Shown: piece by piece, positions 29,841 to 38,464 of the stretch
How the letters are laid out: each line of letters opens with the position of its first letter
Numbering within the stretch: position 1 is the first letter of the stretch
Assembly (NCBI RefSeq): GCF_029436685.1
Contig: NZ_JAROCY010000001.1
Span: 310,001-374,000 of the forward strand
Source of the DNA: Novosphingobium cyanobacteriorum
GTDB taxonomy: Bacteria; Pseudomonadota; Alphaproteobacteria; Sphingomonadales; Sphingomonadaceae
DNA length: 64,000 nucleotides
Reading direction: 5' to 3'
Made by a program: the position numbers and the translations under genes
The notes under the pieces: model-generated
Database searches by the model: none
Told to the model about the DNA's origin: nothing
The model's input: only the letters and a program-made list of their open reading frames with translations

Positions 29841-29911
29841 GACGGAGCGCCTTCGACCTTGGATGGATAATATAGATTATGATAAATGAGGTTGCGTGTG
29901 CAGACAGACCC

Positions 29912-30082
29912 TCACTGCCGAAACCCGCGGAATAGCAAGGCTGCTGCCACAATGATTACCGCCCACACCAGCAGCATCATCCAACCACGGCCCGCCGTCA
30001 GTCTGCGCAGCTCGCCGTTCCGCAGCACGAGCACGAGTGCGATCGCGATGCCGACCGCAGCGACGATCTGGTCCGCGCTCAC
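29912..30082 (-). CDS. Small membrane protein, two predicted helices
   Basis: From the GTG at 30082, which overlaps the stop of the upstream MBL gene (GTGA), the protein has 56 residues. Two hydrophobic helices (about 6-20 and 33-50) are separated by a short basic loop (RNGELRRLTAGRG). Small proteins of this type commonly follow the MBL-fold gene in sphingomonads; no function is known. It is the last gene of the long minus-strand operon. Confidence 0.72.
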   Translation of the reverse strand: MSADQIVAAVGIAIALVLVLRNGELRRLTAGRGWMMLLVWAVIIVAAALLFRGFRQ

Positions 30083-30846
30083 AGTGTCACTTCCATCCCG
30101 TCGTATCCCGGTTCGACATGCGGCGGCGTTTCGTCGCAAAGTGTCCGGTAATCCATCGACTTGTCGAGATGCGTCAGCACGGCATGTCCGGCGCGACATG
30201 CCTCGACCAGTTCCAGCGCCATGCCAAGATGCGCGTGCGTGGGATGCGGTTGCCGACGCAGGGCGTCGACAACAAGGACGTCAACGCGATCGAACAGCGC
30301 CACCATGTCACAGGTAATCACACTGAAATCTGTGGCGTAACCTATTGATTTTCCGCCCTGTTCAAAGCGGAATGCGGTCGACTGCGCTGGCCCGTGTGGC
30401 ATCTGGCAATGGCTTACGCCGATGCCTGCCACCATCCGCACCCGGTCCAGGTTATCGAGGTTGCAGATGGTGTGATAGCCATGCTGCCCGGCAAAGACAT
30501 AGCCGAAACGCTGGCGCAGGCGCCGCACGGTTTCATCAGCGGCATATCCCGGGATCGGTGCGCCACGGCCCATGCGCAGCGGTCGCAGGTCATCGATGCC
30601 ATGCGTGTGATCGGCATGGTCATGCGTCCAGACGACGCCGTCGATACGGTCTATGCCGGTGCTGAGGAATTGTTGCCGCAGATCAGTGGGCGTATCGACA
30701 AGGATGCGCGAGCCGTCTTCGCCTTCGACCACGATGGCGACGCGGGTGCGCCGGTTGCGCGGCTCTTCCGGATCGCACTGGCCCCAATCGTTGCCGATGC
30801 GCGGAACGCCAGTGGACGTGCCGGAGCCGAGGACGACCAGCTTCAC
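30079..30846 (-). CDS. MBL-fold metal-dependent hydrolase (PhnP-like)
   Basis: The 255-residue protein begins with the beta-lactamase-fold strand LVVLGSGTSTGVPRIG and has the metal motif THDHADH (His75, His77, Asp79, His80), then further metal ligands in the block around YATDFSV and THLDKSMDY. The N-terminus and the GTSTGVP motif resemble PhnP cyclic phosphodiesterases and related small-molecule phosphodiesterases. It is usually found beside tatD, as here. The start is GTG at 30846, overlapping the tatD stop (GTGA). Confidence 0.85.
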   Translation of the reverse strand: MKLVVLGSGTSTGVPRIGNDWGQCDPEEPRNRRTRVAIVVEGEDGSRILVDTPTDLRQQFLSTGIDRIDGVVWTHDHADHTHGIDDLRPLRMGRGAPIPGYAADETVRRLRQRFGYVFAGQHGYHTICNLDNLDRVRMVAGIGVSHCQMPHGPAQSTAFRFEQGGKSIGYATDFSVITCDMVALFDRVDVLVVDALRRQPHPTHAHLGMALELVEACRAGHAVLTHLDKSMDYRTLCDETPPHVEPGYDGMEVTL

Positions 30847-31619
30847 GCCGCAGCCTTCGCAAACAGTCTGAAGAAGTTTGCGCCGGTCACTTCATGCAAA
30901 GTCTCAACTTCCATGCCGCGCAGGCCGGCAACGAAGCGCGCGGTATCAGCCACGAAGGCCGGTTCGCACACTTTGCCGCGATGCGGCACCGGGGCCAGGA
31001 ACGGAGCATCGGTTTCGACCAGAAGGCGATCCTGCGGAACCTCGGCAGCAAAGGCCTGCAAGTCCTTGGCATTCTTGAACGTAACGATGCCGGACAGCGA
31101 GATCGTGAGGCCAAGGTCGAGCATGGCCCGTCCGAATTCTGGCGAGGCGGTGAAGCAGTGGATCAGCGCGGGGAAGGCCCCCTTCCCCATCTCCTCGGCG
31201 ATGATCCGCGCGGTATCTTCCTCAGCATCACGGGTGTGGATCACCAGCGGCAGCCCGGTTTCGCGCGCGACGGCGATGTGCACGCGGAACAGGTCCTGCT
31301 GCACCTGCCGGTCGGAGTGATCGTAGTAGTAATCAAGGCCGGTCTCACCGATGCCGATGACCCGGCTGTCCTGCGTCGCCTCAAGCAGCGCGGCGGCACC
31401 GAGATCGGCGTGCTGGTCGGCCTCGTGCGGATGGATGCCCACGGTGGCCCAGACGTCGCTTTCACGGTGCGCCGTGGCGACCACCGCAGCCCATTCGCTC
31501 TGGCGCGTGGAAATGTTGAGGAAGCCGCGCACACCGGTTTCCCGGGCGCGCGCCAGCACATCGGCCTGGCCTTCGACCAGCCCCTTGTAGTTCAGGTGGC
31601 AGTGCGAATCGATCAGCAT
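30843..31619 (-). CDS. TatD-family metal-dependent hydrolase / DNase
   Basis: The 258-residue protein starts with the TatD metal motif DSHCHLN (His6, His8) and has ETGLDYYYD, VIHTRDAEED, HCFTAS and LVETDAPFLAP, the remaining signature blocks. TatD enzymes are 3'-5' exonucleases or deoxyribonucleases. The start at 31619 shares one base with the metG stop (TGATG), and the longer open frame upstream lies inside metG. It is placed between metG and the MBL gene in the operon. Confidence 0.92.
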   Translation of the reverse strand: MLIDSHCHLNYKGLVEGQADVLARARETGVRGFLNISTRQSEWAAVVATAHRESDVWATVGIHPHEADQHADLGAAALLEATQDSRVIGIGETGLDYYYDHSDRQVQQDLFRVHIAVARETGLPLVIHTRDAEEDTARIIAEEMGKGAFPALIHCFTASPEFGRAMLDLGLTISLSGIVTFKNAKDLQAFAAEVPQDRLLVETDAPFLAPVPHRGKVCEPAFVADTARFVAGLRGMEVETLHEVTGANFFRLFAKAAA

Positions 31620-33181
31620 CAGGCGGCGTCGTCCTCGGGCAGTTCGAGCCGCGGGAAGGCCGGCTGCGGGGCAGCGAGCCGCTCTCCGGTAGCGACGCGG
31701 GCCATGTACCAGTCCGCCTTGCCGAGATCCGCGATGCGCCGTTCGTCGGCCGGGATGCCGATCTGATCGAGCACGCGGTTGGCGGCCGTCGGCACAACCG
31801 GCAGGATGGCGATGGTCAGGTCGCGAATGGCCATGAACAGGCAAAGCAGCACGGCGCGCATCCGTTCCGGGTCGGTCTTGCGCAGGGCCCAGGGCGCCTG
31901 TTCATCGATATAGGCGTTGCAGGCGAAGACCGCGCGCATCCACGCCTCGATCCCGGCGGAGAAGTTCAGCGCCTCGAATTCGCGACGCAGGTCCACAGCG
32001 CAGGCTTCATGGACGGTTGCCAGCAGTGCATCGTCCGCCTCGGTCGTCGCAAAGGCCGCAAGTTGTCCATCCATATTCTTGAAGATCATCGACAAAGTAC
32101 GCTGGACAAGATTGCCGTAGCTATTTGCCAGTTCGGCGTTGCAGCGCGTGACGATGGCATCGGGCGACCACGAACCATCCTGACCGAAGGCGACTTCGCG
32201 CATGAAGAAATAGCGCACGGTGTCCACCCCGAACCGGGTGGCAAGCTCGACCGGGTCAGTAACATTGCCGAGCGACTTCGATTCCTTCTGGCCGCGGTTG
32301 AGCAAGAAGCCATGGCCGAAGACCGCCTGCGGCACGGGCAGGCCCGCGCTCATCAGGAAGGCCGGCCAGTAAATGGTGTGGAAGCGGACGATATCCTTGC
32401 CAATCAGGTGCAGGTTTGCGGGCCAGAATTTTGAAAACATTTCGTTTTCATCCGGCCAGCCAAGCCCGGTAATGTAGTTGGTGAGCGCATCGACCCACAC
32501 ATACATCACGTGATTGTCGCTGCCCGGAACCTTGACCCCCCAATCGAAGCTGGTGCGCGAGACGGAAAGATCACGCAGGCCCTGGCTGACGAAGGCGGCC
32601 ATCTCGTTGCGCCGGCTTTCCGGGCGGATGAAATCGGGATTGGATTCGTAGAGCGCCAGCAGTTTGTCGCCATAGGCGGAGAGGCGGAAGAACCAGGACT
32701 CCTCGACGGTCCATTCCACCGGCGTTCCCTGGGGGGAAAGCTTGGCGCCCCCTTCCCCGGCCACCAGCTCGCTTTCGTCGTAATAGGCTTCGTCGCGGAC
32801 CGAGTACCAGCCTTCATAGCGGCTGAGATAGAGGTCGCCATTTGCCTCCATGCGCCGCCACAGTTCCTGCGAGGCCGCGTGGTGGGCTGCTTCGGTCGTC
32901 CGCTGGAACTTGTCGTAATCGACATTAAGAGCATCGCACATATCAATGAAATGCTGCGTCATTTCATCGGCAAGCTGCTTTGGCGTGACGCCCAGATCGC
33001 GCGCCTTCTGCGCCATCTTGAGACCATGTTCGTCGGTGCCGGTCTGCAACCGCACATCGCGGCCGAGCGACTTCATGAAGCGGGCGATGACGTCTGCCGC
33101 AATCGCCTCGTAGGCATGGCCTATATGCGGCTTGCCATTGGGGTAGGAGATGGCGGTGGTAATGTAATAAGGTTCGCCCAT
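31619..33181 (-). CDS. metG: Methionyl-tRNA synthetase
   Basis: This class I synthetase charges tRNA-Met. The 520-residue protein has the HIGH-type motif SYPNGKPHIGHAYE near residue 20 and a KMSKS-type loop ESKSLGNV after NRGQK, followed by the anticodon-binding helical domain. It lacks the C-terminal dimerisation extension of the long E. coli enzyme, and the zinc knuckle cysteines are not apparent, consistent with the shorter alphaproteobacterial type. It follows holB by 27 bases and overlaps tatD by one base. Confidence 0.97.
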   Translation of the reverse strand: MGEPYYITTAISYPNGKPHIGHAYEAIAADVIARFMKSLGRDVRLQTGTDEHGLKMAQKARDLGVTPKQLADEMTQHFIDMCDALNVDYDKFQRTTEAAHHAASQELWRRMEANGDLYLSRYEGWYSVRDEAYYDESELVAGEGGAKLSPQGTPVEWTVEESWFFRLSAYGDKLLALYESNPDFIRPESRRNEMAAFVSQGLRDLSVSRTSFDWGVKVPGSDNHVMYVWVDALTNYITGLGWPDENEMFSKFWPANLHLIGKDIVRFHTIYWPAFLMSAGLPVPQAVFGHGFLLNRGQKESKSLGNVTDPVELATRFGVDTVRYFFMREVAFGQDGSWSPDAIVTRCNAELANSYGNLVQRTLSMIFKNMDGQLAAFATTEADDALLATVHEACAVDLRREFEALNFSAGIEAWMRAVFACNAYIDEQAPWALRKTDPERMRAVLLCLFMAIRDLTIAILPVVPTAANRVLDQIGIPADERRIADLGKADWYMARVATGERLAAPQPAFPRLELPEDDAA

Positions 33182-33208
33182 CGCGGCGGTACTTCCTTCG
33201 GAAAAACG

Positions 33209-34174
33209 CTAGCTGGCGCTCTCCCTAGTCCGCGCGACCGATGCCAGCAACCCGCCGATTTCCATGAGCAGCAGGGCTGCATCAAAGTTGTAGATCGGCG
33301 CCTGCGCGGCGATGGTGACAAGGCGGGCGTGCGCCTCCACCACGCGGGCGCGCGTGGGCTCGTCAACGCGGGGCAGCGACCGGACGAGGATCATGCGCGC
33401 GGACTCCAGCATCGCCTGGATGCGATCACGGTCCGGGCGCTGTCCTATGGCGGTGGCCAGCTCGCCACGCAGGGCGAAATCGGGATCGCCTTCCGTGACC
33501 AGGCGCTTCATGGCCGACCATGCCTTGCCAAGATCCTGTTCGGCGAAAGTGAGTGCGGCGCCGGGGGAGCCGTTGGAGACCGCCAGTGCCGCTTCGCGCG
33601 TTGCCGGATCAAGGCCCGGCGCGGCGGCATCGAGGGCGCGGGCCAGATCGCCCTCAGCCAGCGGATGGAAGCGCATGATCGTGCAGCGTGAACGGATGGT
33701 GGGCAGCAGGCGGCCGAGCTGGTGGACAACGAGCAGGAAGAACGTGCCCTGCGGCGGTTCCTCGAGGCTTTTCAGCAGGGCGTTGACCGAGCCTTTCTCG
33801 AGCTGGTCGGCCGCATCGATGATCACGGCGCGGCGGAGGCCCAGCGTGGGCCGGGTGACAAGTCGGCGCTGCATCTCGCGCACCTGATCGACGTTGATGT
33901 TCCGCTTGCGCAGATAGGGCCGGCCATCCTCCTTCTTCTTCGCCTCGTCATCGCTGTTGGGCAGCGGTTCGAGGAGGTGGATATCGGGGTGATGGCCCGG
34001 TGGCGGCTGCGGCACGCCGGGTTCGGCCACCAATTCGGCTGCGGCGGCAAGGGCGAAGGTCGCCTTGCCCAGCCCTTCGCGACCGGCAAGGATCCAGCCG
34101 TGATGCATGCGATGGCCCGCGAGCGCGGCGCGCCATTCGGCCCATTGCTGATCATGGCCGACGAGCGTGATCAT
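33209..34174 (-). CDS. holB: DNA polymerase III delta' subunit
   Basis: HolB is part of the clamp-loader complex that places the sliding clamp on DNA. The 321-residue protein has the degenerate Walker A GREGLGKATFA and the family blocks following it (NINVDQVREMQRRL, RRAVIIDAADQLEKGSVNALL in two parts, LEEPPQGTFFLLV). An SRC motif (TIRSRCTIM) typical of clamp loaders is present. It overlaps tmk by ATGA, the common tmk-holB pairing. Confidence 0.93.
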   Translation of the reverse strand: MITLVGHDQQWAEWRAALAGHRMHHGWILAGREGLGKATFALAAAAELVAEPGVPQPPPGHHPDIHLLEPLPNSDDEAKKKEDGRPYLRKRNINVDQVREMQRRLVTRPTLGLRRAVIIDAADQLEKGSVNALLKSLEEPPQGTFFLLVVHQLGRLLPTIRSRCTIMRFHPLAEGDLARALDAAAPGLDPATREAALAVSNGSPGAALTFAEQDLGKAWSAMKRLVTEGDPDFALRGELATAIGQRPDRDRIQAMLESARMILVRSLPRVDEPTRARVVEAHARLVTIAAQAPIYNFDAALLLMEIGGLLASVARTRESAS

Positions 34175-34803
34175 GCGCGGTCAACCGCGGCGAGGATGCG
34201 GGCGTGGACGTCCTGCGGAGAACCGGACGCGTCGACCAGCGCGAAGCGGGCGGGATCGGCATCGGCAAAGCGATGGAAAGCGGCGGCGACGCGGGCGTGG
34301 TAATCCGCACTGCGCCCGCCGATGCGGTCTGCCCCATCGGGATCGCGCAGGGCCAACCGGGCCTGCGCCTCAGCCGGATCGACCGAGAGCAGGATCGTGA
34401 GATCGGGCAGGAGACCTTCGCTGCCAATGGCGTGCAGCGCCATGACATCATCATCCGAAAGGCCGCTGCCCCCGCCCTGATAGGCGCGCGAGGAATCGAC
34501 GAAGCGATCGCACAGCACCCACGCGCCACGCGCCAAGGCAGGGCGGATCAGGCGGTCGACATGGTCGGCGCGGGCGGCGGCGAAGAGCAGCGCTTCGGCG
34601 CGCGGACCCCAGCCGGGGCCTTCGTTGGACAGCAGGAGGTTGCGGATCGCCTCGGCACCGGGGGTGCCGCCGGGTTCGCGCGTGGCGACGACTTCAAGGC
34701 CACGGGCGCGCAGCGCTTCGGCAAGGAGGCGGCCCTGCGTGGACTTGCCCGCCCCTTCCCCGCCTTCGAAGGCGATGAACCGGCCCGTCATCGGCCGGCT
34801 CAT
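34171..34803 (-). CDS. tmk: Thymidylate kinase
   Basis: Tmk phosphorylates dTMP to dTDP. The 210-residue protein has the P-loop FEGGEGAGKST (about 12-22), the DR(F/Y) motif in LCDRFVDSSRAYQGGG and the lid region, all typical of the bacterial enzyme. Both ends overlap neighbours by 4 bp (ATGA), to the D,D-carboxypeptidase gene upstream and holB downstream, so it is embedded in the operon. Confidence 0.97.
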   Translation of the reverse strand: MSRPMTGRFIAFEGGEGAGKSTQGRLLAEALRARGLEVVATREPGGTPGAEAIRNLLLSNEGPGWGPRAEALLFAAARADHVDRLIRPALARGAWVLCDRFVDSSRAYQGGGSGLSDDDVMALHAIGSEGLLPDLTILLSVDPAEAQARLALRDPDGADRIGGRSADYHARVAAAFHRFADADPARFALVDASGSPQDVHARILAAVDRA

Positions 34804-35972
34804 CGGCCAAGCATCCGCAGCAGGCCATTGCGCAGGCGCGAATAGAGACCGCCCTTGGGCACGTCGACCGCGGCAAGCAAGGGCACCTGTTCATCGGGTT
34901 GTCCGGGGGTGCGGACCAGCAGCGTGGCCACCGCCTCACCCTTGGCGATGGGGGCCTTGAGCGGGCCCTTGTAGCGGATGGAGACCTGAGGCTTCACGCC
35001 TGCGCCCCTTGGCGCAAGGAGTGCTGCGGGGTGCGGGGTGACGAGGGCCACGCTGCGATCAACCCCGCCCTGCACCTCGACCGTGCCGACCTGCGCGCCT
35101 GCGGGATAGAGCGGATGCGAATCCCACGCGGCAAATCCCCATTCGATGAAGGCGCGCGATTGCTGGGCGCGGTCGTTGGGCCTGTCATAGCCACCGACGA
35201 CCATCATCAGCCGCCGCCCGTTGCGTTCTGCCGAGCCGACGAGGCCATAGCCGGCTTCGTTGGTGAAGCCGGTCTTCACCCCGTCTGCGCCCGCCGTGTG
35301 GCCATAGAGCGGGTTGTGGTTGGCCTGGGCGATGCCGTTCCATGTCATCCGGTCATGCCCGTAGAAGCGGCGGTAGAGTTCAGGGTGGCGGGTGATCAGC
35401 GCGATCGACAGCGTGGCAAGGTCTGCACCCGAGACATAGGTCTGGCCTTCGTCCATCCAGCCGTTGGGCGTGTTGTAGTGCGTGTCCTTCATGCCCAGCT
35501 TGCGCGCCTCGGCATTCATCATCGCGGTGAAGCCGGGGACGGAGCCGGCGATCCCTTCGGCCAGGACGACGCAGGCATCATTGGCGGAAACGGTGACGAT
35601 GCCCTCCAGCAGATCGGCCACGCTGGTCTGGCTGTTGTTGGCAAGGAACATGGTGCTGCCGACGCCGTGCCACTTCCTGAAGGTTTCGGCCCGCATCGGA
35701 AAGGTCTGGTCGAGCCGCAGCCTGCCCTGCGCGATCAGTTCGAACGCGACATAGCTGGTCATGATCTTGGTGAGCGAAGCGGGCACGAAGCGGCGGTGCG
35801 ACTGCCGTTCGAACAGCACGCGGCCGGAATTGACATCGACCATCAGGGCGATGGGCGCGGTGATCTCGGGCAGGACGGCGGGGTCTGCGGGCGCGATGCC
35901 GGGGGCCTGCGCCAGCGCCGGGGTGGCGGCCAGCGCAAACGACAGCAGGGCGGCAGGGAACTTGCGGTTCAA
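34800..35972 (-). CDS. Serine-type D-Ala-D-Ala carboxypeptidase (S11 family)
   Basis: This low-molecular-weight penicillin-binding protein trims the terminal D-Ala from peptidoglycan stem peptides in the periplasm. The 390-residue protein has a signal peptide (cleavage near ALAQAP), the catalytic Ser66/Lys69 in ASLTKIM, the SAN triad at 129-131 and KTG at 233-235. A C-terminal PBP5-like domain follows, ending in an amphipathic segment (LYSRLRNGLLRML) for membrane attachment. The start is TTG at 35972 with GAGGA 6 bases upstream. Confidence 0.95.
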   Translation of the reverse strand: MNRKFPAALLSFALAATPALAQAPGIAPADPAVLPEITAPIALMVDVNSGRVLFERQSHRRFVPASLTKIMTSYVAFELIAQGRLRLDQTFPMRAETFRKWHGVGSTMFLANNSQTSVADLLEGIVTVSANDACVVLAEGIAGSVPGFTAMMNAEARKLGMKDTHYNTPNGWMDEGQTYVSGADLATLSIALITRHPELYRRFYGHDRMTWNGIAQANHNPLYGHTAGADGVKTGFTNEAGYGLVGSAERNGRRLMMVVGGYDRPNDRAQQSRAFIEWGFAAWDSHPLYPAGAQVGTVEVQGGVDRSVALVTPHPAALLAPRGAGVKPQVSIRYKGPLKAPIAKGEAVATLLVRTPGQPDEQVPLLAAVDVPKGGLYSRLRNGLLRMLGR

Positions 35973-36023
35973 GCGGTATCCTCGGGCGCGATCCGTTACA
36001 GGTGGATCGCGCCGAAGGGCCGG

Positions 36024-37025
36024 TTACTGCCCGCGCACGATCCGCGCGTCGGCATAGCCCGAGCCGCGCGCCTTCGCCAGAGCGGCCTGCGCTTCCGCCG
36101 GGGATGAAGCGCCGATGCGCACGCGGAAATACTTGCCCGCCGGGCTGACGCTGCCGCCAACCTGCGCTGCGGCCTTCTCGGCGCGCTCGCGGGTGGAGAA
36201 GGCGCCGACCTGGACCGAAACGGCGGAGGTGGTGGCGGGCCTGGGGGCGGGCGGTTTGGGAGCGGGGGCCGGTTTGGGCTCCGGCTTCGGCGCTGGCTTC
36301 GGCGCCAGCTTCGCCTCAGGCTTGGGTTCAGCCTTCGGTTCCGGCTGTGGCGCGGCGACGGGGGGCTTGCCGACCGGCCTGGCCGGGATGCCGGCAGGGC
36401 GCGTGGTAGGCACGGGCGTCGTGACCGCCTTGGCGATCTCGTCAGGCAGCGGCGGGGGCGGCGGCACGGGCAGGCCGAGCTTGCGCTTCAGCGCGGCAAG
36501 CAGGCCCGGCGGCGTGTCCATGCGAGCAGGTACGGTCTGGCCGGCGCGAAGAAGAGCGCGCTCGGTTTCCGGCGGGTTGACGCGGCGGACGCGGACGGGG
36601 GAGCGGGATCCACCGGGCAGGCCAAGCTGGGCCCAAGCCCCTGCGGAAAGCTCCACCAACTGGTCCTTGCCTCCGGCCATCGGACCGCGCCGGTCCAGCC
36701 GGACAAGGATGGTGTGGCCGTTCTCGAGCGAGGTGACCTCGACATAGCAGGGCAGCGGCAGGGTGCGGTGCGAACCGGTTATGCCCGAACCATCGGTGGC
36801 GCTGGCATAGCCGACCGCGTCATAGTTCATCGTGTCGGCAGGGGTATAGGTGACGCCTTCGACCGTGAAGGGATCGCCGATGGTGACCGGGTAATCGCCC
36901 TGCGGGCCAGGCTGCGCCGAACCCGCGGGCATGCCCTGCGGCCCGGCCACGGCCTGTCCGGCAGGCAGGGCCAGCGCCGCGACGACCATCGCGGTTGAGG
37001 CAAGGAGGCTAGCGGCTGATTTCAT
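36024..37025 (-). CDS. rlpA: RlpA-like lytic transglycosylase with SPOR domain
   Basis: RlpA proteins cleave glycan strands lacking stem peptides and act at septa. The 333-residue protein has a signal peptide (MKSAASLLASTAMVVAALA), an RlpA double-psi barrel (about 45-150, with GYASATDGSG and RLDRRGPM), a long Pro/Lys/Glu linker (about 175-255, PEPKPEAK-type repeats) and a C-terminal SPOR peptidoglycan-binding domain (from about SVQVGAFSTRERA). No lipobox cysteine is evident, unlike E. coli RlpA. The ATG at 37025 overlaps mltB by 17 bp; a TTG at 37031 is the alternative. Confidence 0.88.
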   Translation of the reverse strand: MKSAASLLASTAMVVAALALPAGQAVAGPQGMPAGSAQPGPQGDYPVTIGDPFTVEGVTYTPADTMNYDAVGYASATDGSGITGSHRTLPLPCYVEVTSLENGHTILVRLDRRGPMAGGKDQLVELSAGAWAQLGLPGGSRSPVRVRRVNPPETERALLRAGQTVPARMDTPPGLLAALKRKLGLPVPPPPPLPDEIAKAVTTPVPTTRPAGIPARPVGKPPVAAPQPEPKAEPKPEAKLAPKPAPKPEPKPAPAPKPPAPRPATTSAVSVQVGAFSTRERAEKAAAQVGGSVSPAGKYFRVRIGASSPAEAQAALAKARGSGYADARIVRGQ

Positions 37026-38046
37026 CTGCAAGAAGTCCGACCGAGAGGGCGTAGAAGTTCGAGCAGTTGTAATCGAGGATAACCCTATAATTTCCGGTTA
37101 GCAGGTAGCCTGTCTTGCCGCGGCCATCGGGTTCGATCAGCGTGGCGAGCACATCGTCTGCCGGCCAGACGCCACTGTTGGGCGCAACGCCCATCGCGCG
37201 CCATTCGCGAATCGTCTTCCAGCCGCTGTGCCGGGCGAATACCTGCGGGCAGCGTGGGCTGGTGAGCCGGTTGGTCATCTGCCCGCGGTCCATCCCGGCA
37301 GGAACGCTGACCGCCACGCCCCAGGGCTGGCCCGGCCGCCAGCCGGCATCGCGGAAATAGTTTGCGATGGAGGCGAGCGTATCAGGGCGGCTCTGCCAGA
37401 TATCGGCCAGGCCATCGCCATCGGCATCCTGCGCCACGCGCAGGTAGACGCTGGGCAGGAACTGCGGGTTGCCAAAGGCGCCGGCCCAGCTGCCCACCAG
37501 CTTCCACCGGGGCACGCCCCGATCGATCATCTTGAGCAGGGCGACGAATTCATCGGCGAACAGTTCGCGCCGCCGGCCTTCGTAGGCGAGCGTGGCGAGC
37601 GAGCGGGCAAGGTCGAAATCGCCGGTGTAGGCGCCATAATTGCTTTCGTGCCCCCAGATAGCCAGCACGACATTGCCCGGCACGCCATAGCGCCGCTCGA
37701 TCTGGCCAAGCAGGCCGGCCGCATCGGCATATTGCCGCCTGCCCCGCCCGATCCGCACCGCATCGACATGGGTGCGGCGATAGGGTTCGAACGCGGGGAT
37801 GCCGGACGAAGGCCCGCCGCCGGGCTGGCTGCGATCAAGCGAGATCACCTTGGGGCTGAAAGTCAAGCCGGAAGTGACTGAATTGATGGTCGATTCGCTG
37901 ACACCATCAGCCCGCGCGCGCGCGGCGAGGAGTTGCAGGTATCCCTGGAAACCGGCCTCTTCGGAACCCTGTGCACAGGCCGGCAGGCCCGCAATGGCCA
38001 ACAGGGACGCCAGCGCGGCGGCGGCAAATCGCTTCGTTGTATTCAT
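37009..38046 (-). CDS. mltB: Lytic murein transglycosylase B family
   Basis: MltB-type enzymes cut peptidoglycan glycan strands, leaving anhydro ends. The 345-residue protein has the family motifs YGVPGNVVLAIWGHES with the likely catalytic Glu, then GSWAGAFGNPQFLPSVY, DGDGLADIW and the C-terminal VILDYNCSNFY. The N-terminus is a signal peptide ending LPAC, which could be a lipoprotein cleavage site although Pro at -2 is unusual. The ATG at 38046 is preferred; an ATG at 38070 is in frame. It is the first gene of the nine-gene operon and overlaps rlpA. Confidence 0.92.
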   Translation of the reverse strand: MNTTKRFAAAALASLLAIAGLPACAQGSEEAGFQGYLQLLAARARADGVSESTINSVTSGLTFSPKVISLDRSQPGGGPSSGIPAFEPYRRTHVDAVRIGRGRRQYADAAGLLGQIERRYGVPGNVVLAIWGHESNYGAYTGDFDLARSLATLAYEGRRRELFADEFVALLKMIDRGVPRWKLVGSWAGAFGNPQFLPSVYLRVAQDADGDGLADIWQSRPDTLASIANYFRDAGWRPGQPWGVAVSVPAGMDRGQMTNRLTSPRCPQVFARHSGWKTIREWRAMGVAPNSGVWPADDVLATLIEPDGRGKTGYLLTGNYRVILDYNCSNFYALSVGLLADEISR

Positions 38047-38125
38047 CCCCTCGCTTGTCGCATGTGGCATCGCCGATGGGAATCCCCTTTGCGTCGGGCT
38101 GCAACCCGGCTATCGGCGCAACGAC

Positions 38126-38215
38126 GGACAGGTGGCCGAGTGGTTTAAGGCAGCGGTCTTGAAAACCGCCGTGGGTGCAAGCTCACCGTGGGTTCGAATC
38201 CCACCCTGTCCGCCA
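38126..38215 (+). tRNA. tRNA-Ser (anticodon UGA)
   Basis: The acceptor stem GGACAGG (38126-38132) pairs with CCTGTCC (38205-38211), with discriminator G and an encoded CCA at 38213-38215. The anticodon stem GCGGT/ACCGC encloses the loop CTTGAAA, giving anticodon TGA at 38160-38162. A long variable arm (about 38170-38188) and the T-loop GGTTCGAATCCC complete a class II serine tRNA. Confidence 0.97.
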
Positions 38216-38230
38216 ATTTCCTGAAAATGA

Positions 38231-38407
38231 TCAGTGAATCGAGCGGCGGAACAGGCCCATGGCCGCGCTGCCGAGCACGCCCCCAATGGCGAGGTGCGTG
38301 GCAACCGCATCCCATTGGCGAAACCGCATCCATTCCGCACCGGTGCGGAGCGAGCCCACGGCCAGACGGCCCATGGCAATGGCGGGAAGCAGGGCGATGG
38401 CTTTCAT
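38231..38407 (-). CDS. Small hydrophobic protein, 58 codons
   Basis: A 58-residue ORF runs from ATG at 38407 to TGA at 38233-38231. GGAGAGG lies 6 bases before the ATG, one of the better ribosome-binding sites in the window, which is the main support. The protein has two mildly hydrophobic stretches (AIALLPAIAMGRLAVGSL and HLAIGGVLGSAAMGLF), suggesting a small membrane protein. It follows the serralysin gene by 57 bases on the same strand and ends just beyond the tRNA, so it may be co-transcribed with the protease. I do not recognise the family. Confidence 0.6.
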   Translation of the reverse strand: MKAIALLPAIAMGRLAVGSLRTGAEWMRFRQWDAVATHLAIGGVLGSAAMGLFRRSIH

Positions 38408-38464
38408 GCAGGACCTCTCCGGGGGTTTTGCGCTGGCAACGCCGCCCGTGCACCCCCGGTTCCG